Assembly (NCBI GenBank): GCA_022793355.1
Contig: JAAWCR010000023.1
Coordinates: 1 to 19,341 of the forward strand
Length of the DNA: 19,341 nucleotides
Direction: 5' to 3'
Origin: Lawsonibacter sp.
Lineage (GTDB): Bacteria > Bacillota > Clostridia > Oscillospirales > Oscillospiraceae
A program made the translations under genes and the position numbers. The notes below the pieces were generated by a model, which was given only the letters and a program-made list of their open reading frames with translations, searched no databases and was not told the origin of the DNA. The first letter of the stretch is position 1; each line of letters begins with the position of its first letter. Shown one piece after another: positions 12,779 through 19,341 of this stretch.

Positions 12779-14829
12779 GCTGGCCCTGGAGCCAGCTTGG
12801 GCTGCCCGGTCCCTCCGGGCTGTCCGAGGTGCGCCACGCCTACGCCGAGAAGCTGAAAATCACCCACCCGGAGGAGGACCCGGAGGGCTTTCAGCGCCTC
12901 CACTCAGCTTACCAGCTGGCCAGCCGTATGGCCCGCCAACAGAAGCGCCAGGCGGGGGTGCAAACCCCTGAACCCCGGGAGGAGCGCCAGCCTCAGCCTC
13001 AGCCAGAGCCCGAACAGATTCAGGACCTTGCCTTTGACGAGCTGCCGGAGTGGGATGAAACCCTGCCCCATACCCAGCGGGGGGTGGAGGAGGGGCAGGA
13101 CTTCGACTTTGATGAGCTGCTGGAACGGGACGAGACGCCACCCCATGCCCAGCGGGGGTTGGAGGAGGAGCAGGACTTCGACTTTGATGAGCTGCTGGAA
13201 CGGGACGAGACGCCACCCCATGCCAGGCGAGGCCCGGAGAAGGAGCGGGACTGGGACTATGACCGCCTGTTTGCCGAGGGGGAGGCGGAGCGGGCGGAGG
13301 CCCGCCGCCGCCGGGGCGTGGAACGGCGCGGGAAGCGGTCACAGGAGATTCAGGAGCGGCTGCGGTTCCGCCAGGAGGAGGAGCGCTGGCAGGGCACCGA
13401 GGCCATTCTCCATACCATCGAGCTGCTGCACAGCGCCCAGGCGGAGGGGGAGCAGTGGCAGAAGTTTTTTGCCAGTCCCCTGTTCCAGCAGAACAAGGAG
13501 AGTATCGACCTGATTTTTGGGCTGGAGGACTTTGTAAGCACCAAGCGCCTGTCCCAGGAGGCCCGGCTGGCCCTGTTCCTGGCCTACGGCTTCGACAAAG
13601 GGGTGTCCCGGCCTGAGCTGCGGCCCCTGTTCCAAATGCTTCTCCCCGCCTGGAGAACAAAGAAGGCACGGAAAAGGGAGGAATGGATTCGAAACCTCCT
13701 GGCGATACCGGTTACCTTTGGACTGATTTACCTCGGTGCGGTGGTGTTGACGTCGCCGCTGTTTGTGGTCTTTGTAATCCTTGGAATGGTGATACTCCAT
13801 GGGCTGAACAGAGGCTGGCTGAATCGCAAGCCGAAGAACCTGGGCGGAAAAAAACGGGGGAATCCCTATGCGATTATGTTCGCCGCAGGGGCCGCTTTGG
13901 CAGCGGCGTTTCTGTTGCCTGGCCTGGTGGAGTCGGTTCAGGATGTTATATCCGCGCGAGACCCCCGGGAGCGGGTGTGCCAGTATGTGGAAAAGGATTT
14001 CGGCGTGGAGGTGGGCTCCATGTATAACCGCAGCTCCTATTATGCCATTGACAGCTACGATAACGTATTCTATCTGAAAAGTGACCTGGAAAAGGTGTTT
14101 CTGGTCGGTCCCGACGGCGAACGGGACAGAAAAAACGGGAAGCCCGGCTACACCACCAATCTCCCCGAGATGATGATGCTTTGGGCTGTGAAGGATTTTG
14201 CCAAAGCCCACAGCATTACGGGGGTGGATTTACTGGACTATGGGTTGAAGCAGCAGGAGACCAACGGTTCCTTCCTTATCACCCTGCCCTTCTATGGGGC
14301 GGGGGATATCATCACGGATTTGGGGGAGCTGCTGGAGGAGCTGTCCCAGACGGAGTGGTATCAGGTCCGGATGCCGGAGGTTGAGCTGGTGCTGTGCGGC
14401 AAGGAGATGGCGGAGGGCCGCCTGATTCTCTCGCGCTGGAGCCCTGCGGAGGGGCCCTTTGACGAGGCGGAGGTCCGTGCCCTGTATGAGGAGGCCTTTG
14501 CCCACGCCTACAGCGCCCAGCTGTTGAAGGAGCTGGAGTTGGACAGGGACTTTCTCAAGGAGAGCGGGGAGCGTTACACCCTGACCAACGGCGGGATAGC
14601 CCAAATGAAGGGGAGAACCTGCTGCAAGCTCTGTGGACTGGACGAGAGCGGAGCCGTGGCAATGGAGTATTATGTGGATACGGAGCAGAGCAATATCTAC
14701 TGCGTTCCGGGTGATTTTTGGGAGAGGGGGAACCGCGAGGAGCAGATTAGCTTCTACCGTGTGCTTCACCAGAAAGGGAGCATAGGGATTTACAACCTCT
14801 TTTATCCATGGCTGACAGCAGCTGGCTGA
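12775..14829 (+). CDS. Membrane-anchored J-like co-chaperone with tandem acidic repeats
   Basis: 684 residues, ATG overlapping the Hsp70 stop (ATGA). Residues 1-55 are a reduced J-domain (PWSQLGL...SEVRHAYAEKLKITHPEEDPEGFQRLHSAYQLA) in which the His-Pro-Asp triad is His31-Pro32-Glu33. A Pro/Gln-rich spacer is followed by 25-residue repeats from residue 83 (QDFDFDELLERDETPPHAQRG type), then an Arg/Glu-rich coiled-coil-like stretch (about 165-205). A globular part with LFLAYGF follows, then a hairpin of membrane segments (about 307-343) and another at 365-386, and a C-terminal domain of about 300 residues with several Cys (GKEMAEGRLIL, KGRTCCKLCGLDESG). J-like partners beside HscC-type Hsp70s are known; the repeats and large distal domain are unusual. 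A role in folding or assembling membrane or secreted proteins is inference. Confidence 0.85.
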   Translation: MSWPWSQLGLPGPSGLSEVRHAYAEKLKITHPEEDPEGFQRLHSAYQLASRMARQQKRQAGVQTPEPREERQPQPQPEPEQIQDLAFDELPEWDETLPHTQRGVEEGQDFDFDELLERDETPPHAQRGLEEEQDFDFDELLERDETPPHARRGPEKERDWDYDRLFAEGEAERAEARRRRGVERRGKRSQEIQERLRFRQEEERWQGTEAILHTIELLHSAQAEGEQWQKFFASPLFQQNKESIDLIFGLEDFVSTKRLSQEARLALFLAYGFDKGVSRPELRPLFQMLLPAWRTKKARKREEWIRNLLAIPVTFGLIYLGAVVLTSPLFVVFVILGMVILHGLNRGWLNRKPKNLGGKKRGNPYAIMFAAGAALAAAFLLPGLVESVQDVISARDPRERVCQYVEKDFGVEVGSMYNRSSYYAIDSYDNVFYLKSDLEKVFLVGPDGERDRKNGKPGYTTNLPEMMMLWAVKDFAKAHSITGVDLLDYGLKQQETNGSFLITLPFYGAGDIITDLGELLEELSQTEWYQVRMPEVELVLCGKEMAEGRLILSRWSPAEGPFDEAEVRALYEEAFAHAYSAQLLKELELDRDFLKESGERYTLTNGGIAQMKGRTCCKLCGLDESGAVAMEYYVDTEQSNIYCVPGDFWERGNREEQISFYRVLHQKGSIGIYNLFYPWLTAAG
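13021..13260 (+). repeat. 75-bp in-frame tandem repeat (3 copies plus a degenerate fourth)
   Basis: Copies begin at 13021, 13096 and 13171, with a degenerate fourth at 13246, exactly 75 nt (25 codons) apart. Copies 2 and 3 are identical over their first 54 nt, including silent positions, which indicates a recent duplication. Copy 1 is diverged (QDLAFDELPEWDETLPHTQRG) and copy 4 keeps only RDWDYDRLF. Confidence 0.95.
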
Positions 14830-14856
14830 GACACGGAAGCCTCGCTACTTATCGGA

Positions 14857-14885
14857 CAAATTTCAGCAAATTTCAATCAAATTCA
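14857..14885. promoter_or_regulatory. Three phased CAAATTTCA repeats upstream of an XRE gene
   Basis: CAAATTTCA at 14857-14865, CAAATTTCA at 14867-14875 and CAAATTCA at 14878-14885, with periods of 10 and 11 bp, so all lie on one face of the helix. They sit 50-78 nt before the XRE start, as an autoregulatory operator would. I see no convincing -35/-10 pair; GATAAT at 14908-14913 is the best -10. Confidence 0.55.
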
Positions 14886-14934
14886 TGATTTTGTCACACA
14901 TTTTTAGGATAATGGCGGTGAGGTGATTCTTGTG

Positions 14935-15252
14935 ATGTTTAGTGAAAGGCTCCGCCAGCTGCGGCAGGAGAAGAAAATGACCCAGGTAGCCCTGGGGCAG
15001 GCGGTGGACATCTCCCCCCGGATGATCAGCTTCTATGAGAGCGGAAATCATTTTCCCCGGGATGAGATTATCCTGAAACGAGTTGCGGACTTGTTTGAGG
15101 TCAGCCTGGACTACCTGCTTGGTCACTCCGACCTGCGGGAGGAGGCTTCGCTGAAAAAGCTGTGTGCGGCTTACCGAACTCTACCGGAGGCGGAGCGCAG
15201 AACCGTTATGTCTTTTGTGGAATTTTTGGGAGAAAAGAGGCCCCGAGTCTGA
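14935..15252 (+). CDS. XRE-family transcriptional regulator
   Basis: 105 residues from ATG 14935, with GAGG at 14920-14923; in-frame GTGs at 14932 and 14923 are alternatives. The N-terminal half is a classic Cro/CI HTH (FSERLRQLRQEKKMTQVALGQ, then a recognition helix SPRMISFYESG and the DLFEVSLDYLLGHSD ending). The C-terminal part (EEASLKKLCAAYRTLPEAERRTVMSFVEFL) is a short helical, likely dimerising tail. The upstream CAAATTTCA repeats are its likely own operator. The stop lies 36 nt before the gamma-glutamyltransferase-like gene and a short hairpin spans the junction, so co-transcription and local control of that gene are plausible. Confidence 0.88.
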   Translation: MFSERLRQLRQEKKMTQVALGQAVDISPRMISFYESGNHFPRDEIILKRVADLFEVSLDYLLGHSDLREEASLKKLCAAYRTLPEAERRTVMSFVEFLGEKRPRV

Positions 15253-15268
15253 GCATCTGCCGGGGCCT
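15238..15268 (+). promoter_or_regulatory. Hairpin across the XRE stop codon
   Basis: AGGCCCCG (15238-15245) pairs with CGGGGCCT (15261-15268) over a 15-nt loop. No T-run follows; it may tune translation of the next gene, whose Shine-Dalgarno AAGGAG is at 15273-15278, or mRNA stability. Confidence 0.45.
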
Positions 15269-15288
15269 GAACAAGGAGTGGTGACGTG

Positions 15289-16917
15289 ATGCTTTCATTC
15301 GACCCCGGCCAATACCGGTACTCGTCCCGGCGCAGCGTAGTGTACGCCCGCCGTGGAATGGCCTGTACTTCCGTCCCCTTGGGGGCGCAGATTGGTCTGG
15401 ACGTGTTAAAAACCGGCGGAAACGCTGTGGACGCCGCAGTGGCCATGGCCGCTGCCATGCCCCTGTTGGAGCCAACCGGAAATGGTTTGGGCTCCGACTG
15501 CTTTGCCCTGGTGTGGATTGAGAGGGAGAAAACCCTCTACGGCCTGAACGCCAGCGGCGTGGCCCCCGCCGCCCTCAGCGCGGAGCTGGTCAGGGGGCTG
15601 GGCTTTGACAAAATGCCCACCGAGGGCTGGATCCCCACTATGGTGCCCGGTGCGCCCGGCGGCTGGGCTGAGCTGAACCGCCGCTTTGGAACCAGGCCGC
15701 TGACAGAGCTGTTCGCGCCCGCCGCCGCCTATGCCCGGGAGGGAGTGCCCGTGCCGGTCAACGTGGCCCGCCAATGGGCTGAGGATTCCCAGCGGCTGAG
15801 GGGGGCTATGGAGAACAATCCCGCTCCCTACGCCTGCTGGTGGAAAGCTTTTATGAAGGCGGACGGTTCCCCCTATGCGGCGGGAGAGCTGTTCCGCTGG
15901 GGGGAGTACGCCCAGACCCTGGAGGAGCTGGCCGTTACCGGCTGCGAGAGCTATTACCGGGGTGCGCTGATGGAGAAAATCGTGGCCTTCAGTCGGGCAA
16001 CCGGGGGATACTTCACCGAAGAGGACTTTTGCGGTTACCGCCCGGAATGGGTGGAGCCCATCACCGCCAATTACCGGGGGTACACTGTCTGCGAGATTCC
16101 CCCAAATGGCCACGGGATTACTGTACTGATGGCGCTGAACATCCTGAACGGCCTGGCGCTGCCCCCGGAGCGGGAGAGTGCCGATACCTACCACAAAATT
16201 ATGGAGGCCCTCAAGCTGGCCTTTGCCGACACGAAGACCTATGTGGCCGACCCCCAGTACATGAAAACAAAGGTAGCGGACATGCTGTCCGAGACATACG
16301 CCGCCCGCCGTCGGGCGCTGATAACCGGCCGGGCGCTGCTGCCCGAGGCGGGTGACCCCTCCTGCGGCGGCACCATCTACCTGTGTACCGCCGATGCGGG
16401 GGGCAATATGGTGTCCTACATCCAGAGCAATTACACCACCTTTGGGGCGGGGGTGGCAATTCCTGGAACGGGTATTTCCCTCCAGAACCGGGGGGCCAAC
16501 TTCTCCCTGGACCCGGATAGCGACAACTGTCTGGCGGGCGGGAAGAAATCCTATCACACCATCATTCCCGGGTTTTTGATGCGGGACGGAGAGGCCGTGG
16601 GTCCCTTCGGGGTGATGGGAGCCTTCATGCAGCCCCAGGGACAGGTTCAGGTGCTGGTGAACACCATCGACTACCACATGAACCCCCAGGAGGCCCTGGA
16701 CGCCCCCCGGTGCCAGTGGATTGGCGGAAAGCACATCCAACTGGAGCGGGAGGTCCCGCCGGAGGTTGCGGAGGCGCTGTCCGCCATGGGCCACGAGGTG
16801 GAGGTCATCGACGACCGAATCGACATGGGTCGGGGGCAGATCATCTGGCGCACCGAAAACGGCCTGCTGGTCGGCGGCACCGAGCCCCGGTGCGACGGGA
16901 CTGTAGCGGCTTGGTAA
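15289..16917 (+). CDS. Gamma-glutamyltransferase-family Ntn hydrolase (YwrD/HpxW type)
   Basis: 542 residues from ATG 15289 (an adjacent GTG at 15286 is possible). The N-terminus has the conserved RGMACTSVPLGAQIGLDVLKTGGNAVDAAVA pattern, then GNGLGSDCF and GAPGGWAELNRRFG. The self-cleavage and nucleophile site is Thr362 in CGGTIYLCTADAGGN, followed by SYIQSNYTTFGAGV and LQNRGANF. In classical Ggt this site reads TTH(F/Y)SVVD; the GxTIYLxxAD form and LQNRG mark the YwrD and oxamate amidohydrolase (HpxW) branch, so gamma-glutamyl transfer from glutathione is not assured. There is no signal peptide, so the enzyme is cytosolic, unlike secreted Ggt. It would be processed into subunits of about 361 and 181 residues. 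Confidence 0.9.
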   Translation: MLSFDPGQYRYSSRRSVVYARRGMACTSVPLGAQIGLDVLKTGGNAVDAAVAMAAAMPLLEPTGNGLGSDCFALVWIEREKTLYGLNASGVAPAALSAELVRGLGFDKMPTEGWIPTMVPGAPGGWAELNRRFGTRPLTELFAPAAAYAREGVPVPVNVARQWAEDSQRLRGAMENNPAPYACWWKAFMKADGSPYAAGELFRWGEYAQTLEELAVTGCESYYRGALMEKIVAFSRATGGYFTEEDFCGYRPEWVEPITANYRGYTVCEIPPNGHGITVLMALNILNGLALPPERESADTYHKIMEALKLAFADTKTYVADPQYMKTKVADMLSETYAARRRALITGRALLPEAGDPSCGGTIYLCTADAGGNMVSYIQSNYTTFGAGVAIPGTGISLQNRGANFSLDPDSDNCLAGGKKSYHTIIPGFLMRDGEAVGPFGVMGAFMQPQGQVQVLVNTIDYHMNPQEALDAPRCQWIGGKHIQLEREVPPEVAEALSAMGHEVEVIDDRIDMGRGQIIWRTENGLLVGGTEPRCDGTVAAW

Positions 16918-16945
16918 AAATCTGAAAAAAGGGTTGCAACTCTGA

Positions 16946-17071
16946 AAAAACTTATGTGGAACCTACTATTCTCCCGATGTTCGTGAGGGTGAGAAATTTA
17001 AAGATGCTTTATCCGCTTCCTACAATCTGGTGCCTGGCACCTACTACCTGGAGCTGAGCAACACCAACTAA
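16946..17071 (+). pseudogene. C-terminal remnant of a lost gene
   Basis: An open stretch of 41 codons, between an in-frame TGA (16943-16945) and TAA (17069-17071), reads like real protein: GTYYSPDVREGEKFKDALSA, then SYNLVPGTYYLELSNTN at the end. It has no start codon with a ribosome site and is directly followed by a strong terminator placed as for a real gene end. The V-PGTYYLELSNT ending resembles the last strands of secreted beta-sandwich (pre-peptidase C-terminal-like) domains. Upstream, the 10-mer TCTGAAAAAA is repeated at 16921 and 16941, close to the apparent break. A fragment left after a deletion is the best explanation. Confidence 0.6.
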
Positions 17072-17080
17072 AACAGCCTG

Positions 17081-17127
17081 CATCAAAGCCCCGTCTGCTG
17101 GATGGGGGCTTTGATGTCTTGTTTTTT
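17081..17127 (+). terminator. Strong rho-independent terminator upstream of glpK
   Basis: CATCAAAGCCCC (17081-17092) pairs perfectly with GGGGCTTTGATG (17105-17116), followed by TCTTGTTTTTT. It would serve the remnant gene and the gamma-glutamyltransferase-like gene. Confidence 0.92.
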
Positions 17128-17147
17128 CCCCGGAACAGCGGTATAAT
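17119..17147 (+). promoter_or_regulatory. Promoter of glpK
   Basis: TTGTTT (17119-17124, 3/6, inside the terminator's T-tract), 17-nt spacer, perfect TATAAT (17142-17147). I see no cre-like site or GlpP antiterminator hairpin in the short leader of about 22 nt. Confidence 0.7.
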
Positions 17148-17176
17148 AAAAAAAACCAAAGAAAAGGGGAACATCT

Positions 17177-18661
17177 ATGGAAAAGCGCTACATCGCCGCC
17201 CTGGACCAGGGGACTACCAGCAGCCGCTGCATCCTCTTTGACCGGGAGCAGAACATCGTCGCCATGGCCCAGAAGGAGTTTACCCAGTTTTACCCAAAAC
17301 CCGGCTGGGTGGAGCACGATCCCATGGAGATCTGGTCCAGCCAGTACGGTGTTTTGATGGAGGTGCTGGCCCAGAGCGGGGTGGACGTCCGGGAACTGGC
17401 GGGCATCGGCATCACCAACCAGCGGGAGACGGCCATCGTCTGGGACAAGGACACGGGCCGTCCGGTGTACAACGCCATTGTGTGGCAGTGCCGCCGCACC
17501 GCCGGGCTGTGCGAGGAGCTGAAAGCTGACCCGGATTTTGCGGACTATGTGAAGGACAATACCGGCCTGCTCATCGACGCCTACTTCTCTGCCACCAAAA
17601 TCAAGTGGATTCTGGACAACGTCCCCGAGACCCGGGAACAGGCCGGGGAGGGGAGGCTCCTCTTCGGCACGGTGGACAGCTGGCTGATCTGGAAGCTTAC
17701 CGGCGGAAAGGTCCACGTCACCGACTGCACCAACGCCAGCCGTACCATGCTGTACAATATCCGGGAACTGAGGTGGGATGAGACAGTTTGTGATAAGCTG
17801 GGCATTCCCATGTCTATGCTACCTGAGGTGCGCTCCTCCAGCGAGGTCTACGGGACCGTGAATATCCAGGGGGTAGAGGTGCCCATTGCCGGGATTGCCG
17901 GGGACCAGCAGGCCGCCCTCTTTGGCCAGACCTGTTTTGAGCCAGGAGAGGCGAAAAACACCTATGGAACCGGCTGTTTTCTGTTGATGAATACGGGGGA
18001 GACCCCCTTTGTAAGTAAAAACGGCCTGCTCACCACCATTGCCATTGGCCGAAACGGCAAGGTGCAGTATGCCCTGGAGGGGAGCATATTTGTGGGCGGG
18101 GCGGTCATTCAGTGGTTGAGAGACGAGCTGGGAATTATTTCCGATTCCTCCGACACCGAGTATTTTGCCAACAAGGTGGAGGACACCGCCGGCGTCTATG
18201 TGGTGCCCGCCTTTACCGGGCTGGGTGCCCCCTACTGGGACATGAACGCCCGAGGGGCCATCCTGGGCCTGACCCGAGGGGCGGGGCGGAACCACATCAT
18301 CCGGGCGGCGCTGGAATCCATCGCGTATCAGACTGCCGACGTCCTCCGGGCCATGGAGGAGGACACTGGCATCCCCCTGCGGGAGCTGCGGGTGGACGGC
18401 GGGGCCTCAGCTAACAGTTTGCTGATGCAGTTTCAGGCGGACATCGTGGACCGGCCCCTCCGGCGGCCCAAAATTCGGGAGACCACCGCCCTGGGGGCTG
18501 CCTGCCTGGCCGGTCTGGCCACGGGGGTGTGGAAAAATCTGGAGGACATTCGGGGTAGCTGGACCCTGGACCGGCTCTACCAGCCCGGAATGAAGGCGGA
18601 AAAGCGGGACAAACTGTTGTCCGGCTGGCACGAGGCCGTGGGCCGGGTGCGCGGCGGATAG
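17177..18661 (+). CDS. glpK: Glycerol kinase
   Basis: 494 residues, standard length. FGGY-family signatures are clear: ALDQGTTSSRCILFD at 8-22, the ADP/FBP region GITNQRETAIVWD, the catalytic-site segment DAYFSATKIKWILDN near 135, GDQQAALFGQ and NTYGTGCFLLMNTG in the ATP domain, and LRVDGGASANSLLMQFQADI near the C-terminus. It phosphorylates glycerol to sn-glycerol 3-phosphate with ATP. The histidine that HPr phosphorylates in many Firmicutes GlpKs, in the segment before EVPIAG, is absent: the sequence here is VYGTVNIQGVEVPIAG. No glpF or glpD lies next to it. Start ATG 17177 follows AAAGGGGA. No clear terminator follows until 18848. Confidence 0.96.
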   Translation: MEKRYIAALDQGTTSSRCILFDREQNIVAMAQKEFTQFYPKPGWVEHDPMEIWSSQYGVLMEVLAQSGVDVRELAGIGITNQRETAIVWDKDTGRPVYNAIVWQCRRTAGLCEELKADPDFADYVKDNTGLLIDAYFSATKIKWILDNVPETREQAGEGRLLFGTVDSWLIWKLTGGKVHVTDCTNASRTMLYNIRELRWDETVCDKLGIPMSMLPEVRSSSEVYGTVNIQGVEVPIAGIAGDQQAALFGQTCFEPGEAKNTYGTGCFLLMNTGETPFVSKNGLLTTIAIGRNGKVQYALEGSIFVGGAVIQWLRDELGIISDSSDTEYFANKVEDTAGVYVVPAFTGLGAPYWDMNARGAILGLTRGAGRNHIIRAALESIAYQTADVLRAMEEDTGIPLRELRVDGGASANSLLMQFQADIVDRPLRRPKIRETTALGAACLAGLATGVWKNLEDIRGSWTLDRLYQPGMKAEKRDKLLSGWHEAVGRVRGG

Positions 18662-18816
18662 AGGCTGCGGCCTTTCGTGAAGCAGCTGGCGGCTCACCTA
18701 TACCTTCCGCAGCAGTCGTATTCTGCAGTGTGAAGCAGATGTGGAAGTTTACAGTTGTCATGTGACATTCCAAGAAATTAGGTAAATGTCAAGAAGAATT
18801 TAGACAAGTAAAGGTT

Positions 18817-18844
18817 TTGACTTTACAGCAAGAGGAAAAATAAT
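18817..18844 (+). promoter_or_regulatory. Promoter in the glpK 3' intergenic region
   Basis: TTGACT (18817-18822), 16-nt spacer, AATAAT (18839-18844). The start would be near 18851, at the foot of the GC-rich hairpin. No gene with a good ribosome site follows. The rest of 18662-18816 holds only a TGTCA-TG-TGACA palindrome (18756-18767) and further TGTCA-like repeats. Confidence 0.55.
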
Positions 18845-18847
18845 GTT

Positions 18848-18896
18848 AGGGTGGGGCCCCGTGCGGCAAGCCGCAGACGGGGCCCCGCCCTCTTTA
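18848..18896 (+). terminator. Very stable GC-clamp hairpin, probably a terminator
   Basis: AGGG-T-GGGGCCCCGT-GCGG (18848-18866) pairs with CCGC-(AG)-ACGGGGCCCC-G-CCCT (18871-18891) around the loop CAAG, followed by CTTTATC. The stem is about 19 bp with a 2-nt bulge. It may end glpK transcription or cap a transcript from the promoter just upstream. Confidence 0.65.
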
Positions 18897-19058
18897 TCAG
18901 CCATCAGTTGATTTTCTACACGTAAAACAATGAGTAGGGGCGATGATCGATGATTTAAGAGACGGCGAATATGCAATAAGTAGTACAGTCTCAGACAGGG
19001 AGCGCCGCCAGCGGGCGGGACGGAGGGATAAAGAGGTGTCCTCCCTGCGGGGGACGGT

Positions 19059-19181
19059 ACACCGGACATGTTTAAACAGCATCAAGACCAAAAAAGTTTT
19101 CCTGGGTTGCGAAAAGCCCAGGAAAATTTTTTTGCAAGTGGCCCGTTGGGCCAGTCTTGACCCTGTATAAACGTCCGGTGT
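19059..19181. repeat. Nested inverted-repeat element with an internal terminator
   Basis: The outer arms are 30 and 28 nt (19059-19088 and 19154-19181) and agree except for a 2-nt gap and about three mismatches (ACACCGGAC, GTTTA-ACAG and TCAAGAC are the matching blocks). Inside lie TTTTCCTGGG (19097-19106)/CCCAGGAAAA (19117-19126) followed by seven T, preceded by six A, hence a bidirectional terminator, and TGGCCC-GTT-GGGCCA (19139-19153). The stretch 18892-19058 upstream has no supported gene; a 75-codon frame at 18943 lacks a ribosome site and runs through these hairpins. Confidence 0.75.
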
Positions 19182-19223
19182 GCTGTGTTGACACACAGCC
19201 CGCTGGGCTGTGCCAGCTTGTCG

Positions 19224-19251
19224 AAAAAGTCTGCCTACCGGCAGACTTTTT
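19224..19251. terminator. Perfect bidirectional terminator before the last gene
   Basis: AAAAAGTCTGCC (19224-19235), loop TACC, GGCAGACTTTTT (19240-19251): a 12-bp perfect stem with A and T tracts. A second hairpin, CACAGCCC-GCT-GGGCTGTG (19194-19212), lies just before it. It would shield the gene at 19292 from read-through. Confidence 0.88.
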
Positions 19252-19291
19252 CATGTAAAGATGATAAAATAGGGAGTAAGGGGTGAGGAAT

Positions 19292-19341
19292 ATGTTGGAG
19301 CGAGGGAAAAATGAGCGAGGGGTTATAGAAATGGTGGATAC
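19292..19341 (+). CDS. Start of a gene cut by the window end, possibly an IS1182-type transposase
   Basis: ATG 19292 follows AAGGGGTGAGG (19278-19288) and opens 16 complete codons, MLERGKNERGVIEMVD, before the window ends. The opening resembles IS1182-family transposases, which begin with a short basic stretch and an xxMVxxDxLVPxxHLLRKI block, but the diagnostic part is outside the window, so the family is a guess. The strong terminator just upstream, which blocks incoming transcription, is a common feature of insertion sequences. Confidence 0.45.
   Translation, partial: MLERGKNERGVIEMVD

Noticed and set aside
13021..13260. Tandem repeats considered as a CRISPR or intergenic array
   Set aside because: Period is exactly 75 nt, in frame, with no spacers; it is a coding repeat.
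15406..16794. Long open frame on the minus strand (462 codons) antisense to the gamma-glutamyltransferase-like gene
   Set aside because: Low-complexity, His/Gly/Gln-rich translation with no domain and no ribosome site; a shadow caused by GC bias of the real gene.
18663..18713. GCTGCGG/CCGCAGC repeat as a glpK terminator
   Set aside because: Only 7 bp with a 36-nt loop and no T-run.
18943..19170. 75-codon plus-strand frame downstream of glpK
   Set aside because: Weak ribosome site, Arg-rich translation, and the frame runs through the terminator and inverted-repeat element.

Overview
The window reads as chromosomal DNA of a GC-rich, low-motility-type gut Clostridia member, most likely in the Oscillospiraceae or a neighbouring family (Flavonifractor or Intestinimonas-like). 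This is inferred from Firmicutes-type Shine-Dalgarno sites (AAGGAGG), clear sigma-A promoters, a cysteine T-box leader, a long-form ribosome hibernation factor, a biotin ligase with an N-terminal HTH domain, and the strong GC bias of third codon positions. The species cannot be fixed from the sequence alone.

Layout. 1-2740: the tail of an imidazolonepropionase-like amidohydrolase, hpf with its own promoter and terminator, a gene-free stretch that holds a MITE-like element, then birA behind a promoter overlapped by a GTCAACC/GGTTGAC inverted repeat, and a tRNA-Gly(GCC) on the minus strand that shares a bidirectional terminator with birA. 2850-5530: pfkA, a small conserved protein of unknown function, and a secreted SH3b-SH3b-NlpC/P60 cell-wall hydrolase. 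The last two each have TGTWAH-N5-TGTWAH direct repeats upstream, matching the WalR (YycF) box known from Bacilli. 5526-6640 (minus): a membrane-anchored XRE/zinc-ribbon regulator translationally coupled to a small membrane protein.

6650-10460: a divergent regulatory region followed by a cysteine-specific T-box riboswitch (TGC specifier, TGGA acceptor-pairing motif, 12-bp terminator). It leads cysE, a SUKH-like protein, a YaeR-type VOC metalloprotein and cysS, so cysteine synthesis and cysteine charging look tied together. A second, mutually exclusive fold sits just before cysS. 10450-10950: two tiny divergent genes (53 aa unknown, 69 aa XRE) around a perfect 18-bp palindrome.

10950-14830: the most distinctive locus, an HscC-type Hsp70 overlapping by 4 nt a 684-aa membrane-anchored J-like protein. 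The J-like protein has HPE in place of HPD, three to four tandem 25-residue acidic FDFDELL repeats, about three membrane segments and a large C-terminal domain. This looks like a dedicated chaperone pair working at the membrane. 14850-16920: an XRE regulator behind helically phased CAAATTTCA repeats, followed by a gamma-glutamyltransferase-family enzyme of the YwrD/HpxW type.

16920-19341: a decayed C-terminal gene fragment, glpK with its own promoter, then a roughly 630-nt gene-free, highly structured region (a promoter running into a GC-clamp hairpin, a 120-nt nested inverted repeat, and a perfect bidirectional terminator), and finally the first 16 codons of a gene that may be an IS1182-type transposase.
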